Assembly (NCBI RefSeq): GCF_022844445.1
Contig: NZ_JALHLS010000017.1
Location: 1-64,000, forward strand
DNA from: Hyphomonas sp.
GTDB lineage: Bacteria > Pseudomonadota > Alphaproteobacteria > Caulobacterales > Hyphomonadaceae
Length of the DNA stretch: 64,000 nt
Direction: 5' to 3'
Notes under the pieces: model-generated
Databases searched by the model: none
Told to the model about the DNA's origin: nothing
The model's input: only the letters and a program-made list of their open reading frames with translations
Part shown: positions 22,107 through 31,091 of the stretch, one piece after another
How the letters are laid out: the number at the start of each line of letters is the position of its first letter
Numbering within the stretch: the first letter of the stretch is position 1
Made by a program: the position numbers and the translations under genes

Positions 22107-23527
22107 CCGCGCGGCTAATCATCCGGCGGCGGATTGGAGATATCGAGACGCCGGTGGGGGCCATGCTCAAGCTCGGCGCTGAACTTCCGGGCAGTTTTCT
22201 GTTCGAATCGATTGCCGGCGGTGAACGTCTTGGCCGGTACTCCTTTATCGGAATCGAGCCGGGTCGTTGGTTCCGCATCCTGAACGGTGTGGCTGAAATC
22301 AGCCAAAGCTCCGATTTTTCCGACGCCGTTGCCGAAACCGGCACTCCGATCGAGGCCCTCCGGCGGTTCGTAACTGCCGCCCGTGCGGAGGCACCTGCAG
22401 GCATTCCGCCCATGGCGTCCGGCGCGTTCGGCTACCTCGGCTATGACATGATCCAGTATGTCGAGCCGGTTGCCATTACCAAACCGGATGTGCTCGGCGT
22501 ACCGGAAGCCTTGCTGCTGGTGCCGCAAGTCGTCGTGATCTTCGATCATCTGTATCAGGAGCTTCTGCTCGTGGGCCGCCAGGAGGGAGAAGACGCCGCT
22601 TCGGTTGAAGCGCTGCTCGACGATGTGGAACGCCGCCTTGAGCGCCTCGCATCCCTCCCCCCGAAGGAAGGCGCCGCGGAGGCGGTTACGCTGCACTCCG
22701 ACACGACGCAATCGCGTTATTTCGAGATCGTAGAGACCTGCCGCGATTACATCAAGGCCGGCGACATTTTCCAAGTCGTCCCAAGCCAGCGCTTCTCTGC
22801 GCCCTTCAAACGCAAACCCATCAGCTTCTACCGTGCACTGCGCCGACTGAACCCTTCAGCCTTCATGTTCCACATGAACCTCGGCAGCGTTTGCCTCGTG
22901 GGCTCCAGCCCGGAAATCCTGGTGCGGGTGCGCGATGGGCGCGTCGCCATCCGCCCCATCGCCGGCACCCGTCCGCGCTCTGGAGACCCGGAGGAAGATG
23001 CGCGCCGAGCAGATGATCTGCTGGCCGATCCGAAGGAACGAGCCGAACACCTGATGCTGCTGGACCTGGGCCGCAATGATGTTGGCCGCGTCGCCGCCTA
23101 TGGCAGCGTGACGGTCACCGAGCGGTTCGTCGTGGAGCGCTATAGTCACGTCATGCACATTGTCAGCCATGTGGAAGGCGACCTGCGCGAGGGCCTCGAT
23201 GCAGTCGACGCCCTGCTTGCGGGGTTTCCAGCGGGCACGGTCTCCGGCGCACCCAAGATCCGCGCGATGCAGATAATCAACGAGGTCGAAACGTCCCGGC
23301 GCGGGATCTATGGCGGTGCCGTCGGCTATTTCGGCTGGAACGGCGATCTCGACACTTGCATCGCGCTGAGAACGGCCGTCATCAAGGATGGGCAGATTCA
23401 TATCCAAGCCGGTGGCGGCGTCGTGCTCGATTCCGTGCCGCAGTACGAGTATGACGAGACCGTGCACAAGTCCGGAGCCCTGCGGCGCGCCGCTGAGCTG
23501 TCAGCCGCTTACGAGTTTGACCAATGA
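22103..23527 (+). CDS. trpE: Anthranilate synthase component I
   Basis: Makes anthranilate from chorismate with ammonia supplied by TrpG, the first committed step of tryptophan synthesis. The 474-residue protein has the N-terminal regulatory part with FLFESIAGGERLGRYSF, corresponding to the LLES tryptophan-feedback site. The chorismate-binding catalytic part carries QVVPSQRFSAPF, RPIAGTRPRSGDPEED and DLGRNDVGRVA. The start lies inside the end of the ppiD-like gene (ATGA), so there is no leader peptide directly before trpE; any attenuation would have to sit upstream of the ppiD-like gene. The stop overlaps trpG. Confidence 0.97.
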   Translation: MTARLIIRRRIGDIETPVGAMLKLGAELPGSFLFESIAGGERLGRYSFIGIEPGRWFRILNGVAEISQSSDFSDAVAETGTPIEALRRFVTAARAEAPAGIPPMASGAFGYLGYDMIQYVEPVAITKPDVLGVPEALLLVPQVVVIFDHLYQELLLVGRQEGEDAASVEALLDDVERRLERLASLPPKEGAAEAVTLHSDTTQSRYFEIVETCRDYIKAGDIFQVVPSQRFSAPFKRKPISFYRALRRLNPSAFMFHMNLGSVCLVGSSPEILVRVRDGRVAIRPIAGTRPRSGDPEEDARRADDLLADPKERAEHLMLLDLGRNDVGRVAAYGSVTVTERFVVERYSHVMHIVSHVEGDLREGLDAVDALLAGFPAGTVSGAPKIRAMQIINEVETSRRGIYGGAVGYFGWNGDLDTCIALRTAVIKDGQIHIQAGGGVVLDSVPQYEYDETVHKSGALRRAAELSAAYEFDQ

Positions 23528-24096
23528 TCCTGGTGATCGACAATTATGACAGCTTTACCTGGAACCTCGTTCACTACCTTGAGGAACTGGGCAGCCGAAC
23601 GCACGTCATCCGCAACGACGAGTTGACCGCAGACGCTGCGCTCGCACTGAAGCCGGATGCCGTGCTGCTCTCCCCCGGACCTTGCACACCCAACGAAGCT
23701 GGCATCTGTCTCGAGTTGCTTCGCAAGGCGCCCGAGACGCTACCTATCCTCGGGGTGTGCCTTGGTCACCAGGCCATCGGCCAGGCATTCGGCGGCGACG
23801 TTGTTGGCGCACGCGAAATTCGCCACGGCAAACTATCCCGTATCTTGCACACAGGCGGCACACTGTTCGAGGGCCTGCCCACGGAGTTCTCCGTCGTGCG
23901 CTACCATTCGCTTGCGGTGCAGCCTTCGACTTTGCCCGAGGCGTTAGTCGCGGATGCGTATACGGAGGATGGCGAGATCATGGCGCTGCACCATCGCACG
24001 CGTCCGATCTTCGGGGTTCAATTCCACCCCGAAAGCATTCTGACCGAGCACGGGCACGCGCTTCTCAAGAACTTCCTGTCGCAGATCAAGACATGA
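23524..24096 (+). CDS. trpG: Anthranilate synthase component II (glutamine amidotransferase)
   Basis: Releases ammonia from glutamine and channels it to TrpE. The 190-residue class I amidotransferase begins ILVIDNYDSFTWNLVHYL. It has the nucleophilic Cys in LGVCLGHQAIGQ and the His-Glu pair in GVQFHPESILTEHG. It is a stand-alone subunit, not fused to TrpD as in E. coli. It is coupled on both sides by four-base ATGA overlaps. Use by para-aminobenzoate synthase as well is possible, since the window has no separate PabA. Confidence 0.96.
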   Translation: MILVIDNYDSFTWNLVHYLEELGSRTHVIRNDELTADAALALKPDAVLLSPGPCTPNEAGICLELLRKAPETLPILGVCLGHQAIGQAFGGDVVGAREIRHGKLSRILHTGGTLFEGLPTEFSVVRYHSLAVQPSTLPEALVADAYTEDGEIMALHHRTRPIFGVQFHPESILTEHGHALLKNFLSQIKT

Positions 24097-25124
24097 CGGA
24101 CGGTGCACTTTCCTCGTCTCTGAAAGCGATTGCGCGCGGCGAAGCCCTGCCGGTGGACCTGCTGGAGCGGGCTTTCGAAGTGCTGCTTTCCGGCGAGGCT
24201 GCGCCCGAAGAGATTGGCGCCTTCCTGATGGGCCTTGCTGTCCGGGGAGAAACAGCCAGCGAACTCGTCGCCGGCGCGAAGATCATGAGGCGCCACGCCC
24301 GCAAGGTTCATATAGACGGCAAGCTTCTCGATACCTGCGGCACTGGCGGCCTGACCTGGAAAAGCCTGAACACCTCGACCGCCAGCGCTATTGTCATTGC
24401 AGCGGCCGGCGGACGCGTGGCCAAGCATGGCAACCGCTCGGTGCCCCCGAAGACGGGTTCAGCTGATGTGCTGGAGGCGCTGGGCGTCAACCTCGAAGTC
24501 GATGAAGCGACATTGCGGGACTGCGTCAACAAGGCCGGTGTCGGATTCATGTTTGCCAGGTTGCATCATAGCGCCATGCGTCATGTTGCGCCGGTGCGCA
24601 TGAAACTCGGCATACGGACGATCTTCAACCTGCTTGGTCCCCTGACCAACCCCGCCGGCGCGCAGCACCAGGTGCTGGGCGTGTTCGGCCCCGAATGGGT
24701 GCGCCCCGTCGCCGAAGCCCTTGGTGAACTCGGCACAAGCAAGTCTTGGGTCGTTCACGGGGTTGACGGCGTGGACGAAATCTCGATCTCCGGACCCACA
24801 AAAGTGTGTGAGGTCACCGCCGCCGGATTGCGCGAGTTCATGGTCGAGCCGTCAGCTGCCGGCCTGCGTACACATCCGCTGTCGACGCTGGAGGGCACCG
24901 ATGTGGCCGGAAACGCGCGCGCGATCCAGGAGCTGTTTGACGGACATGCCGGTCCGTTCCGTGACATGGTGTTGCTCAATGCGTCGGCTGGCCTGTATGT
25001 CCTGGGCCTCGCTGCCGACCTGGCGCAGGGCACTGCACTTGCCGCAGCCGCCATCGATACCGGCAAAGCGCGCGACACGTTGAGCACGCTCCGCCGCGTT
25101 TCACAGGGAGAGGACAGCCTATGA
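24093..25124 (+). CDS. trpD: Anthranilate phosphoribosyltransferase
   Basis: Transfers phosphoribose from PRPP to anthranilate. The 343-residue protein has the family glycine-rich PRPP motif DTCGTGG at about 81-87. It also shows STASAIVIAAAGGRVAKHGNRS, RTIFNLLGPLTNPA, and the acidic WVVHGVDGVDEIS. The open frame extends upstream across trpG, but the ATG at 24093 overlaps the trpG stop as ATGA and starts the conserved protein. Note DTCGTGGLTWKSLNTST, where many homologues have GGDGSGTFNIST: a small variation in the substrate loop. It overlaps trpC by four bases. Confidence 0.96.
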   Translation: MTDGALSSSLKAIARGEALPVDLLERAFEVLLSGEAAPEEIGAFLMGLAVRGETASELVAGAKIMRRHARKVHIDGKLLDTCGTGGLTWKSLNTSTASAIVIAAAGGRVAKHGNRSVPPKTGSADVLEALGVNLEVDEATLRDCVNKAGVGFMFARLHHSAMRHVAPVRMKLGIRTIFNLLGPLTNPAGAQHQVLGVFGPEWVRPVAEALGELGTSKSWVVHGVDGVDEISISGPTKVCEVTAAGLREFMVEPSAAGLRTHPLSTLEGTDVAGNARAIQELFDGHAGPFRDMVLLNASAGLYVLGLAADLAQGTALAAAAIDTGKARDTLSTLRRVSQGEDSL

Positions 25125-25915
25125 GCACCGCCCTCGATCGCATTCTCGACTACAAGTCCGATGAAGTCCGCGCGCTGAAGCGCGAGCGTTCCGCATCCAG
25201 CCTGCTTGCCGATGCAAAAGCCCAGGCCGCACCGCGCGGGTTCGCGACCGCCCTGTCCGCCGTCGTCGCGGCGGACCAGAATGCTCTGATCTGCGAGATC
25301 AAGCGCAAGTCGCCCAGCGCCGGGGAAATTCTCCCAGGTGCCGATGCGGCCGCGATAGCGCGCGATTATGAGCTCGGCGGGGCAGCCTGCCTCTCGGTGC
25401 TCACAGACGGGCCGAGTTTCGGCGGCACGCTTGATGACTTCGCGGCGATCCGCATGGCGGTTGCCTTGCCGATGCTGCGCAAGGACTTCATGATTGACCC
25501 GGTCCAGATTGTCGAATCGCGCGCACACGGGGCGGACTGCATTCTCGTCATCCTCAGCGCTGTGGACGACGTCTGCGCAGCAGAACTGACCCGCACGGCG
25601 TTCGAGCTGAACATGGATGTGCTTGTAGAAACCCATGATGAGGCGGAGCTTGATCGGGCCCTGCGTCTTCCCTCCCCGCTCGTGGGCGTAAATAACCGCG
25701 ACCTGAAGCGGATGGTGACCGATCTCGGCACCAGCGAACGCCTCGCGCCCCGGCTGCCGGCCGACCGGCATTTTATCTCCGAAAGCGGAATTTCCGATCC
25801 CGAACACATCCGTCGGCTTCGGACCTTCGGCATCCGGCGATTCCTTATCGGAGAGAGCCTGATGAAGCGGGCAGACCGCCAGGCTTTCGCGGGAACCCTC
25901 CGCCACACGGCCTGA
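25121..25915 (+). CDS. trpC: Indole-3-glycerol-phosphate synthase
   Basis: Closes the indole ring from CdRP. The 264-residue TIM barrel has the catalytic lysine region [13 protein letters not shown], the second active-site lysine in [24 protein letters not shown] and SESGI. It is monofunctional, with no TrpF domain fused. trpF, trpB and trpA are not in the window. It ends the ppiD-trpEGDC chain, and lexA begins 110 bases later under its own promoter. In several related genomes I recall moaC and moeA at this junction; here they are absent. Confidence 0.96.
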   Translation: MSTALDRILDYKSDEVRALKRERSASSLLADAKAQAAPRGFATALSAVVAADQNALICEIKRKSPSAGEILPGADAAAIARDYELGGAACLSVLTDGPSFGGTLDDFAAIRMAVALPMLRKDFMIDPVQIVESRAHGADCILVILSAVDDVCAAELTRTAFELNMDVLVETHDEAELDRALRLPSPLVGVNNRDLKRMVTDLGTSERLAPRLPADRHFISESGISDPEHIRRLRTFGIRRFLIGESLMKRADRQAFAGTLRHTA

Positions 25916-25959
25916 TACCAGATTTTGTGCTCCTGAATGCTCAAACGTTCCACAAGTGG

Positions 25960-25988
25960 TTGACCCGAAACGGGAACACACGTAGAAC
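25960..25988 (+). promoter_or_regulatory. lexA promoter
   Basis: TTGACC (25960-25965), a 17-base spacer and TAGAAC (25983-25988) give a good sigma-70-type promoter 37 bases before the lexA start. The LexA operator covers the 3' part of the spacer and the whole -10. Confidence 0.7.
25974..25988. promoter_or_regulatory. LexA operator (SOS box, GAAC-N7-GAAC)
   Basis: GAAC at 25974-25977 and GAAC at 25985-25988 are separated by seven bases. This is the reverse complement of the alphaproteobacterial LexA site GTTC-N7-GTTC, a direct repeat rather than the enterobacterial palindrome. It covers the -10 element of the lexA promoter, so LexA should repress itself. A third GAAC at 25995-25998 is one base out of register. 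Confidence 0.85.
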
Positions 25989-26025
25989 AATTGTGAACAT
26001 AGAATCACTTGGGAAGGCCCCACGC

Positions 26026-26706
26026 ATGCTCACCAGCAAGCAGAAAGAACTGCTACTTTTCATCAACGACCGTATCCGGGAAACCGGGGTGTCACCGTCG
26101 TTCGACGAAATGAAGGAAGCGCTCGACCTCGCCTCAAAGTCCGGGATCCACCGACTTATCACAGCACTCGAAGAGCGTGGCTTCATCCGCCGCCTTGCAA
26201 ACCGCGCCCGTGCGCTCGAAGTTCTGAAGCTGCCGGATTCGGCTGCTCCGTCACCGGCCGGCCGCCAGCGCCGGGACTTCAAACCTGCCCTCGTCGCGAA
26301 CCAGACCTCAGAAAACTACCGCCCCGGCATGATCCCGCTTGTCGGCCGGATCGCCGCCGGCTCACCCATTTCGGCGATCCAGCAGGACAACGGCCACGTG
26401 CCAGCCCCGACCGAGGCGTCAGATGGCGGCGAATACTTCGCGCTGGAGGTCCAGGGCGACTCGATGATTCAGGCGGGCATTCTCAACGGCGATATTGTCA
26501 TTCTGAAGCGCACGAACAGCGCGCAGACCGGCGACATCGTGGTGGCTCTGATCGACAGCGAGGAAGCGACACTGAAACGCCTGCGGCGCAAGGGTGCCTC
26601 AGTGGCGCTGGAGGCCGCAAACCCTGCCTACGAGACCCGCATCTTCGGGCCCGACCGCGTTGAAGTACAAGGCCGTCTGGTCTCGCTGGTTCGCAAATAC
26701 GATTAG
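26026..26706 (+). CDS. lexA: SOS-response transcriptional repressor LexA
   Basis: Represses DNA-damage genes and cleaves itself when RecA filaments form. The 226-residue protein has an N-terminal winged helix (1-65) with [16 protein letters not shown] and [16 protein letters not shown]. The cleavage bond is Ala111-Gly112 in IAAGSP. The Ser-Lys dyad is Ser146 in GDSMIQAGI and Lys184 in EATLKRL. I chose ATG 26026; the frame is open upstream to 25927, but that part carries the promoter and operator. The variant recognition helix is consistent with the direct-repeat operator found upstream. Confidence 0.97.
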   Translation: MLTSKQKELLLFINDRIRETGVSPSFDEMKEALDLASKSGIHRLITALEERGFIRRLANRARALEVLKLPDSAAPSPAGRQRRDFKPALVANQTSENYRPGMIPLVGRIAAGSPISAIQQDNGHVPAPTEASDGGEYFALEVQGDSMIQAGILNGDIVILKRTNSAQTGDIVVALIDSEEATLKRLRRKGASVALEAANPAYETRIFGPDRVEVQGRLVSLVRKYD

Positions 26707-27060
26707 TGTTGAGTACGCGGCACCAGGCCACGGCGCCGCGTTACCTGCCCCGAGCCTGCGCTGCACAGGGACGTTTCGAGCCCGAAGCCTCGCGGCAGCG
26801 ACCCCAAGAAATGCCCCGAAAGGGATCACCGCCGGTGTGGTCAGCGTGAGTAATCTCCACCAGAGACGCGCCGCCAACCGGAGCAAGAGGGTGCTGGCCA
26901 AAGCGGCTGGAGCGGCCGTTAGCGCGGGTTCGAACTAGGGCGCAAAGCAGGTCTCGGCGCCGCCATAGATCCCGAACTTAAGGGCAAACGCACGCGCGTA
27001 GGCAGTGACCAGCGCAACAACGCCGCCGAGCAAGTTTAGTCGGGGCCGCCCCCCTTGCAC
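26707..27060 (-). pseudogene. Decayed gene, probably the N-terminal remnant of comEC
   Basis: This is the only gap of more than 300 bases without an intact gene (26707-27132). Reading on the minus strand from a GTG at 27060, one frame runs to lexA with a single in-frame TAG at 26935-26937. Before the stop it reads ...LLGGVVALVTAYARAFALKFGIY...; after it, FEPAL, a hydrophobic stretch, then FGAFLGVAAARLRA and VQRRLG. The FGIY...FEP pattern followed by a hydrophobic run and an LR-type RRLG segment resembles the first 100 or so residues of ComEC, the DNA-uptake channel. I recall comEC between lexA and gltX in relatives. The remaining 600 or so residues are absent. Assignment to ComEC is inference. 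Confidence 0.4.
26713..26744 (+). terminator. Hairpin after lexA
   Basis: GTACGCGGC and GCCGCGTTAC (26713-26721, 26735-26744) can pair with a single bulged base, seven bases past the lexA stop. No T-run follows, so termination would not be of the standard intrinsic type. Confidence 0.33.
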
Positions 27061-27132
27061 TCGGGATCATCCTCGTGTTTCTGCACCCCGTCGGCGGCTG
27101 TTCCGCCCCCAGCCCCGGAGATTGTCCTGATC

Positions 27133-28602
27133 ATGCGCGTCGTTACGCGATTTGCCCCTTCCCCAACCGGGATGCTACATATTGGAGGGGCACGCACCGC
27201 GCTTTTCAACTACCTTTTCGCGAAAAGGTTCGGCGGACGGTTCCTGCTGCGGATTGAGGATACCGACCACGAGCGTTCAACGCCCGAAGCAACGGCAGCG
27301 ATCCTTGACGCCATGAACTGGCTCGGTCTGACGCCTGATGAGCTCCCGGTTATGCAATCCAAGCAAGCCTCGCGCCATGCTGCTGTAGCGCACGAAATGG
27401 TCGCGCGCGGCACGGCCTTCCGTTGCTATGTCAGCGCAGACGAGCTGCAGGCGCGGCGGGACCTCGGCGAGGAAAAACGTGTTGCGGCCCGTGCAGAAGG
27501 TCTCGGAGAGACAGAACGCGCGTCGCTTCTGGCCGAAGCGGGCGCCCTGCTCGCGCCGTTCCGCTCGCCCTGGCGCAATGGCGGCTCGCCGCCTTCGCCG
27601 GACGCTCCCTACACCGTACGGCTCCGCGCGCCGGATGGCGGCGACCGGATTGTCGAGGATGGCGTTCAGGGGACCGTGAAGGTCCATGCGTCTGAGATCG
27701 ATGATCTCGTGCTGCTGCGAACCGACAACACGCCAACCTACATGCTCGCCGTAGTCGTTGACGATCACGACATGGGGGTCACCCATGTCATCCGCGGCGA
27801 CGATCACCTGCGCAACACATTCCGCCAGATCCCGATCTACCAGGCGATGGGCTGGGATGTTCCTGAGTTTTCCCATCTGCCGATGATCCACGGCAATGAT
27901 GGCGCCAAGCTCTCCAAGCGCCACGGCGCCCTGTCGACAACGGTTTACCGCGACCTAGGCTACCTGCCCGAAGGCATGAAAGCCTACCTTCTGCGCTTAG
28001 GCTGGAGCCACGGCGATCAGGAGATATTCACCGAGGACGAAGCGATCCGGCTGTTCGATCTCGGCGGCATCAACAAGTCGCCGGCGCGGCTTGATCTCGA
28101 GAAGCTCGGTACCGTCAACGCGCACTTCATCCGTGAAGCGGACAATGACCGTTTGTTCGATCTGCTCCAGCCGTTCCTGGCGCAGGAAGGCCCACTGGAT
28201 CCAGTCACCTCTGCGCGCGTGCGTCAGGCCCTGCCCTTCCTGAAGGACCGTGGCGCGACCCTTGTAGAGCTTGCCGCCGCGTTTCGCTTTCTGCGTGTGG
28301 CTCGCCCTCTGGAGCTCTCCAAAAATGCAAAGAAGGCTATTTCAGCGGAGGGACTTGCGCGCCTGGGGGGACTCCTGCCTGAATTGCGCAACACTGCCAC
28401 TTGGACCACCGCTAGTATTTCGGAAACGATCACGACATATTGCACTGCAACAGGACTATCTATGGGGCAGATCGGTCCGCCTTTGCGTGCGGCTTTGACG
28501 GGCGGGTTACCCGCACCGGATCTGGCGCCGGTAATGGATTGGCTCGGGCGCGACGAAACGTTCGGCCGGATTGAAGACCAGCTTCAGACGGGTGCTGGCT
28601 GA
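27133..28602 (+). CDS. gltX: Glutamyl-tRNA synthetase
   Basis: Charges tRNA-Glu. The 489-residue class I synthetase has the HIGH-type motif in PSPTGMLHIGGARTALFN at the N-terminus and the KMSKS-type motif as KLSKRHGA at about 259. The glutamate/tRNA-acceptor region has RIEDTDHERS. It is a discriminating-length bacterial enzyme, but discriminating and non-discriminating forms cannot be told apart by eye. I chose ATG 27133: an upstream in-frame TTG at 27055 only adds a non-conserved leader. The best ribosome-binding match, GGAG, lies a little far (about 12 bases) upstream. gltA follows after 36 bases. Confidence 0.97.
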   Translation: MRVVTRFAPSPTGMLHIGGARTALFNYLFAKRFGGRFLLRIEDTDHERSTPEATAAILDAMNWLGLTPDELPVMQSKQASRHAAVAHEMVARGTAFRCYVSADELQARRDLGEEKRVAARAEGLGETERASLLAEAGALLAPFRSPWRNGGSPPSPDAPYTVRLRAPDGGDRIVEDGVQGTVKVHASEIDDLVLLRTDNTPTYMLAVVVDDHDMGVTHVIRGDDHLRNTFRQIPIYQAMGWDVPEFSHLPMIHGNDGAKLSKRHGALSTTVYRDLGYLPEGMKAYLLRLGWSHGDQEIFTEDEAIRLFDLGGINKSPARLDLEKLGTVNAHFIREADNDRLFDLLQPFLAQEGPLDPVTSARVRQALPFLKDRGATLVELAAAFRFLRVARPLELSKNAKKAISAEGLARLGGLLPELRNTATWTTASISETITTYCTATGLSMGQIGPPLRAALTGGLPAPDLAPVMDWLGRDETFGRIEDQLQTGAG

Positions 28603-28638
28603 GGCGCCTTTGGAACGAATTGAACAGGGAAAGAGCTG

Positions 28639-29943
28639 ATGGAAAACAAGGTAAAGAACGCAGGCACGGCGAAGCTGGAAGTCGGCGGCAAAAGTGTGGA
28701 CCTGCCCGTCTATTCCGGCACGCATGGCCCGAATGTCATAGATATCCGAAAGCTCTACGCAGAAACCGACCATTTCACGCTTGACCCCGGCTTCACCTCG
28801 ACCGGCAGCTGCGAAAGCCAAATTACCTTTATCGATGGCGACGAAGGCGTGCTCTTGCACCGCGGCTATCCGATCGAACAACTCGCTGAGAAATCCAACT
28901 ATCTGGAGCTCTGCTACCTGCTCCTGAACGGCGAACTGCCCAACAAGGCCCAGTACGACTCCTTTTCGAAGGAAGTGCGCCAGCACACGCTTCTGCACAC
29001 CCAGCAGGATCGCTTCTTCGATGGTTTCCGCCGTGACAGCCACCCGATGGCAATGCTCACCGGCGCTGTCGGTGGTATGGCAGCCTTCTATCCCGGCGCC
29101 ATGGGCAACGAAGATCCGGAAGAGCGCCGGCGCGATTCCATCCGCCTCATCGCCAAGATGCCAACAATCGCCGCCCGTTGCATGAAGTACAACCTGGGTC
29201 AGCGCTTCATCGATCCGCTGAACAAGTTCTCGTACTCGGAAAACTTCCTCAACATGTGCTTCTCGGTCACCGCCGAGGACTATGAGATCAACCCGATCCT
29301 GGCCCGCGCCATGGACCGGTTCTTTATGCTCCACGCCGACCACGAGCAGAACGCGTCGACTTCGACCGTGCGTCTCGTCGCCTCGTCGGGCGCCCACCCC
29401 TTCGCAGCCATCGCCGCCGGCGTGGCCAGCCTCTGGGGACCCAGCCATGGCGGCGCCAACGAAGCGGCGCTGCGCCAGCTGCGCGAGATCGGTTCGCTCG
29501 ACAAGGTTCCGGAGTTCGTGAAGATGGCGAAGGACAAGTCCAGCGGCATCCGCCTCATGGGCTTTGGCCACCGCGTCTACAAGAACTACGACCCCCGCGC
29601 GAAAGTCATGCAGAAGACCTGCCACGAAGTGCTCGACGCGCTCGACCTGCGTGATCACCCGCTGCTCAAGGTCGCCATGGAGCTGGAGCGCATCGCGCTG
29701 CAAGACGAATACTTTGTCGACAAGAAGCTTTATCCGAACGTCGACTTCTATTCGGGCATCATTCTCGAAGCGATGGGTTTCCCGACCAAGATGTTCACGG
29801 TGCTGTTCGCCGTGGCCCGGACGGTCGGCTGGGTGTCTCAGCTCAACGAGATGCTCGAAGACCCAACCCAGAAGATCGGTCGTCCGCGCCAGATATACAC
29901 CGGCGCTGCGATGCGCGACTACATGCCAATCACGGGCCGCTGA
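28639..29943 (+). CDS. gltA: Citrate synthase (type II, hexameric)
   Basis: Condenses acetyl-CoA and oxaloacetate at the entry of the citric acid cycle. The 434-residue protein has the N-terminal beta domain typical of the large Gram-negative form. The three catalytic residues are in [12 protein letters not shown] (His), [14 protein letters not shown] (His) and NVDFYSGI (Asp). Length agrees with the E. coli hexamer (427). The ribosome-binding site GGGAAAGAG is close to the ATG. Its last 25 bases overlap the end of convergent lpxB. Confidence 0.97.
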   Translation: MENKVKNAGTAKLEVGGKSVDLPVYSGTHGPNVIDIRKLYAETDHFTLDPGFTSTGSCESQITFIDGDEGVLLHRGYPIEQLAEKSNYLELCYLLLNGELPNKAQYDSFSKEVRQHTLLHTQQDRFFDGFRRDSHPMAMLTGAVGGMAAFYPGAMGNEDPEERRRDSIRLIAKMPTIAARCMKYNLGQRFIDPLNKFSYSENFLNMCFSVTAEDYEINPILARAMDRFFMLHADHEQNASTSTVRLVASSGAHPFAAIAAGVASLWGPSHGGANEAALRQLREIGSLDKVPEFVKMAKDKSSGIRLMGFGHRVYKNYDPRAKVMQKTCHEVLDALDLRDHPLLKVAMELERIALQDEYFVDKKLYPNVDFYSGIILEAMGFPTKMFTVLFAVARTVGWVSQLNEMLEDPTQKIGRPRQIYTGAAMRDYMPITGR

Positions 29944-31091
29944 GTCTGGCGCAATTCCAGCAGGATGGCATCTGCCGCGATCTCTGCGGCAGGTTGGCCA
30001 TCGTGTACGAGGGCCTTCAGCGCCTCTGACTGGCGAAGTTTCTGTGCGGCGAGTTCCGCCGGATCGCCCAGCCAGGCAAGCGCCTTCGCGGCGATCAGGT
30101 CAGACTTGAAACGTGTCTGCACGAACTCCGGAACGATCTCACGGTCGCCGTTGAGGATGTTCAGCAGCGTGATGTGCACCTTTTTGTAGAGCAAGCCTCG
30201 CGCCAGAGCCCAGGTGATCCATCCCGTCTTGTAGCCGACGATCATTGGCGTGCCTTGCATGGCGACTTCACTCGTCACCGTACCCGAGCAGGCCAGCGCC
30301 AGATCGGAAGCTGCAATCGCATCATACCTCGCGGCAGGATCGGAGATCACTTCGGCCCAGGTGCCCACGTCCGGGAAACGCGCGGTGAAGGCATCCTGGA
30401 TCGAGGAGGCCGGCTGGATGAGAACTCGTATCTCGGGTTTGCGATCCTTGATCTGACGCGCGGCCGAAACCAGCACGGGGGCGACAGAGGCGATTTCGCT
30501 GCGGCGGCTACCTGGCAGGACAAGGAGCACTGGCGCGGCATCCGGAATGGCGTGCGCGGCACGAAACGCCGCGCCATCCCCCTTCCCGCTGCGTGAGAGC
30601 GCAGGATTGCCGATGACAGTCACCTTCAGGCCAAATGCCGCGTAGTATGGCACCTCGATTTCATGCAGGCACAGAAGGTGATCAACCGTCCCGGCGAGAG
30701 TTTCCGCACGGCCCGGGCGGGTGGCCCAGACCTGTGGGCCGATCAGCTTGACGAGCCTTATCCAGGGCGCACGGGTACGCACACGCTGCGCTACTCGCAG
30801 CATGAAGCCCCAAGAATCGACCAGCACAACGACGCGCGGATTCTTGCTGCAGATGGCATCGGCTGCAGCATCTGCAAGGCGCACCACATCGCCATATGCC
30901 CGGATCCCCTCCACAAATCCGAGTACAGACAATGGCCCAATGTCGATAGGCGACCGGATTCCGATAGCTGCAAGCTCTTCACCGCCGATACCGTCGATCT
31001 CGATACCGGGCGCCTTGCGGCGCACCCATTCGGCAACTTCGCGCGCCAGCAAGTCCCCGGAGGCTTCTGCAGCGACGAGATAGAGCGACAT
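29919..31091 (-). CDS. lpxB: Lipid-A-disaccharide synthase
   Basis: Joins lipid X to UDP-diacylglucosamine to form the lipid A disaccharide at the inner membrane. The 390-residue GT-B glycosyltransferase of family GT19 begins [17 protein letters not shown]. It shows the family signatures [28 protein letters not shown] and [20 protein letters not shown]. Its start overlaps the lpxI stop by one base (TGATG). It is the final gene of the minus-strand envelope block and ends inside the 3' end of gltA. Confidence 0.95.
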   Translation of the reverse strand: MSLYLVAAEASGDLLAREVAEWVRRKAPGIEIDGIGGEELAAIGIRSPIDIGPLSVLGFVEGIRAYGDVVRLADAAADAICSKNPRVVVLVDSWGFMLRVAQRVRTRAPWIRLVKLIGPQVWATRPGRAETLAGTVDHLLCLHEIEVPYYAAFGLKVTVIGNPALSRSGKGDGAAFRAAHAIPDAAPVLLVLPGSRRSEIASVAPVLVSAARQIKDRKPEIRVLIQPASSIQDAFTARFPDVGTWAEVISDPAARYDAIAASDLALACSGTVTSEVAMQGTPMIVGYKTGWITWALARGLLYKKVHITLLNILNGDREIVPEFVQTRFKSDLIAAKALAWLGDPAELAAQKLRQSEALKALVHDGQPAAEIAADAILLELRQTQRPVIGM

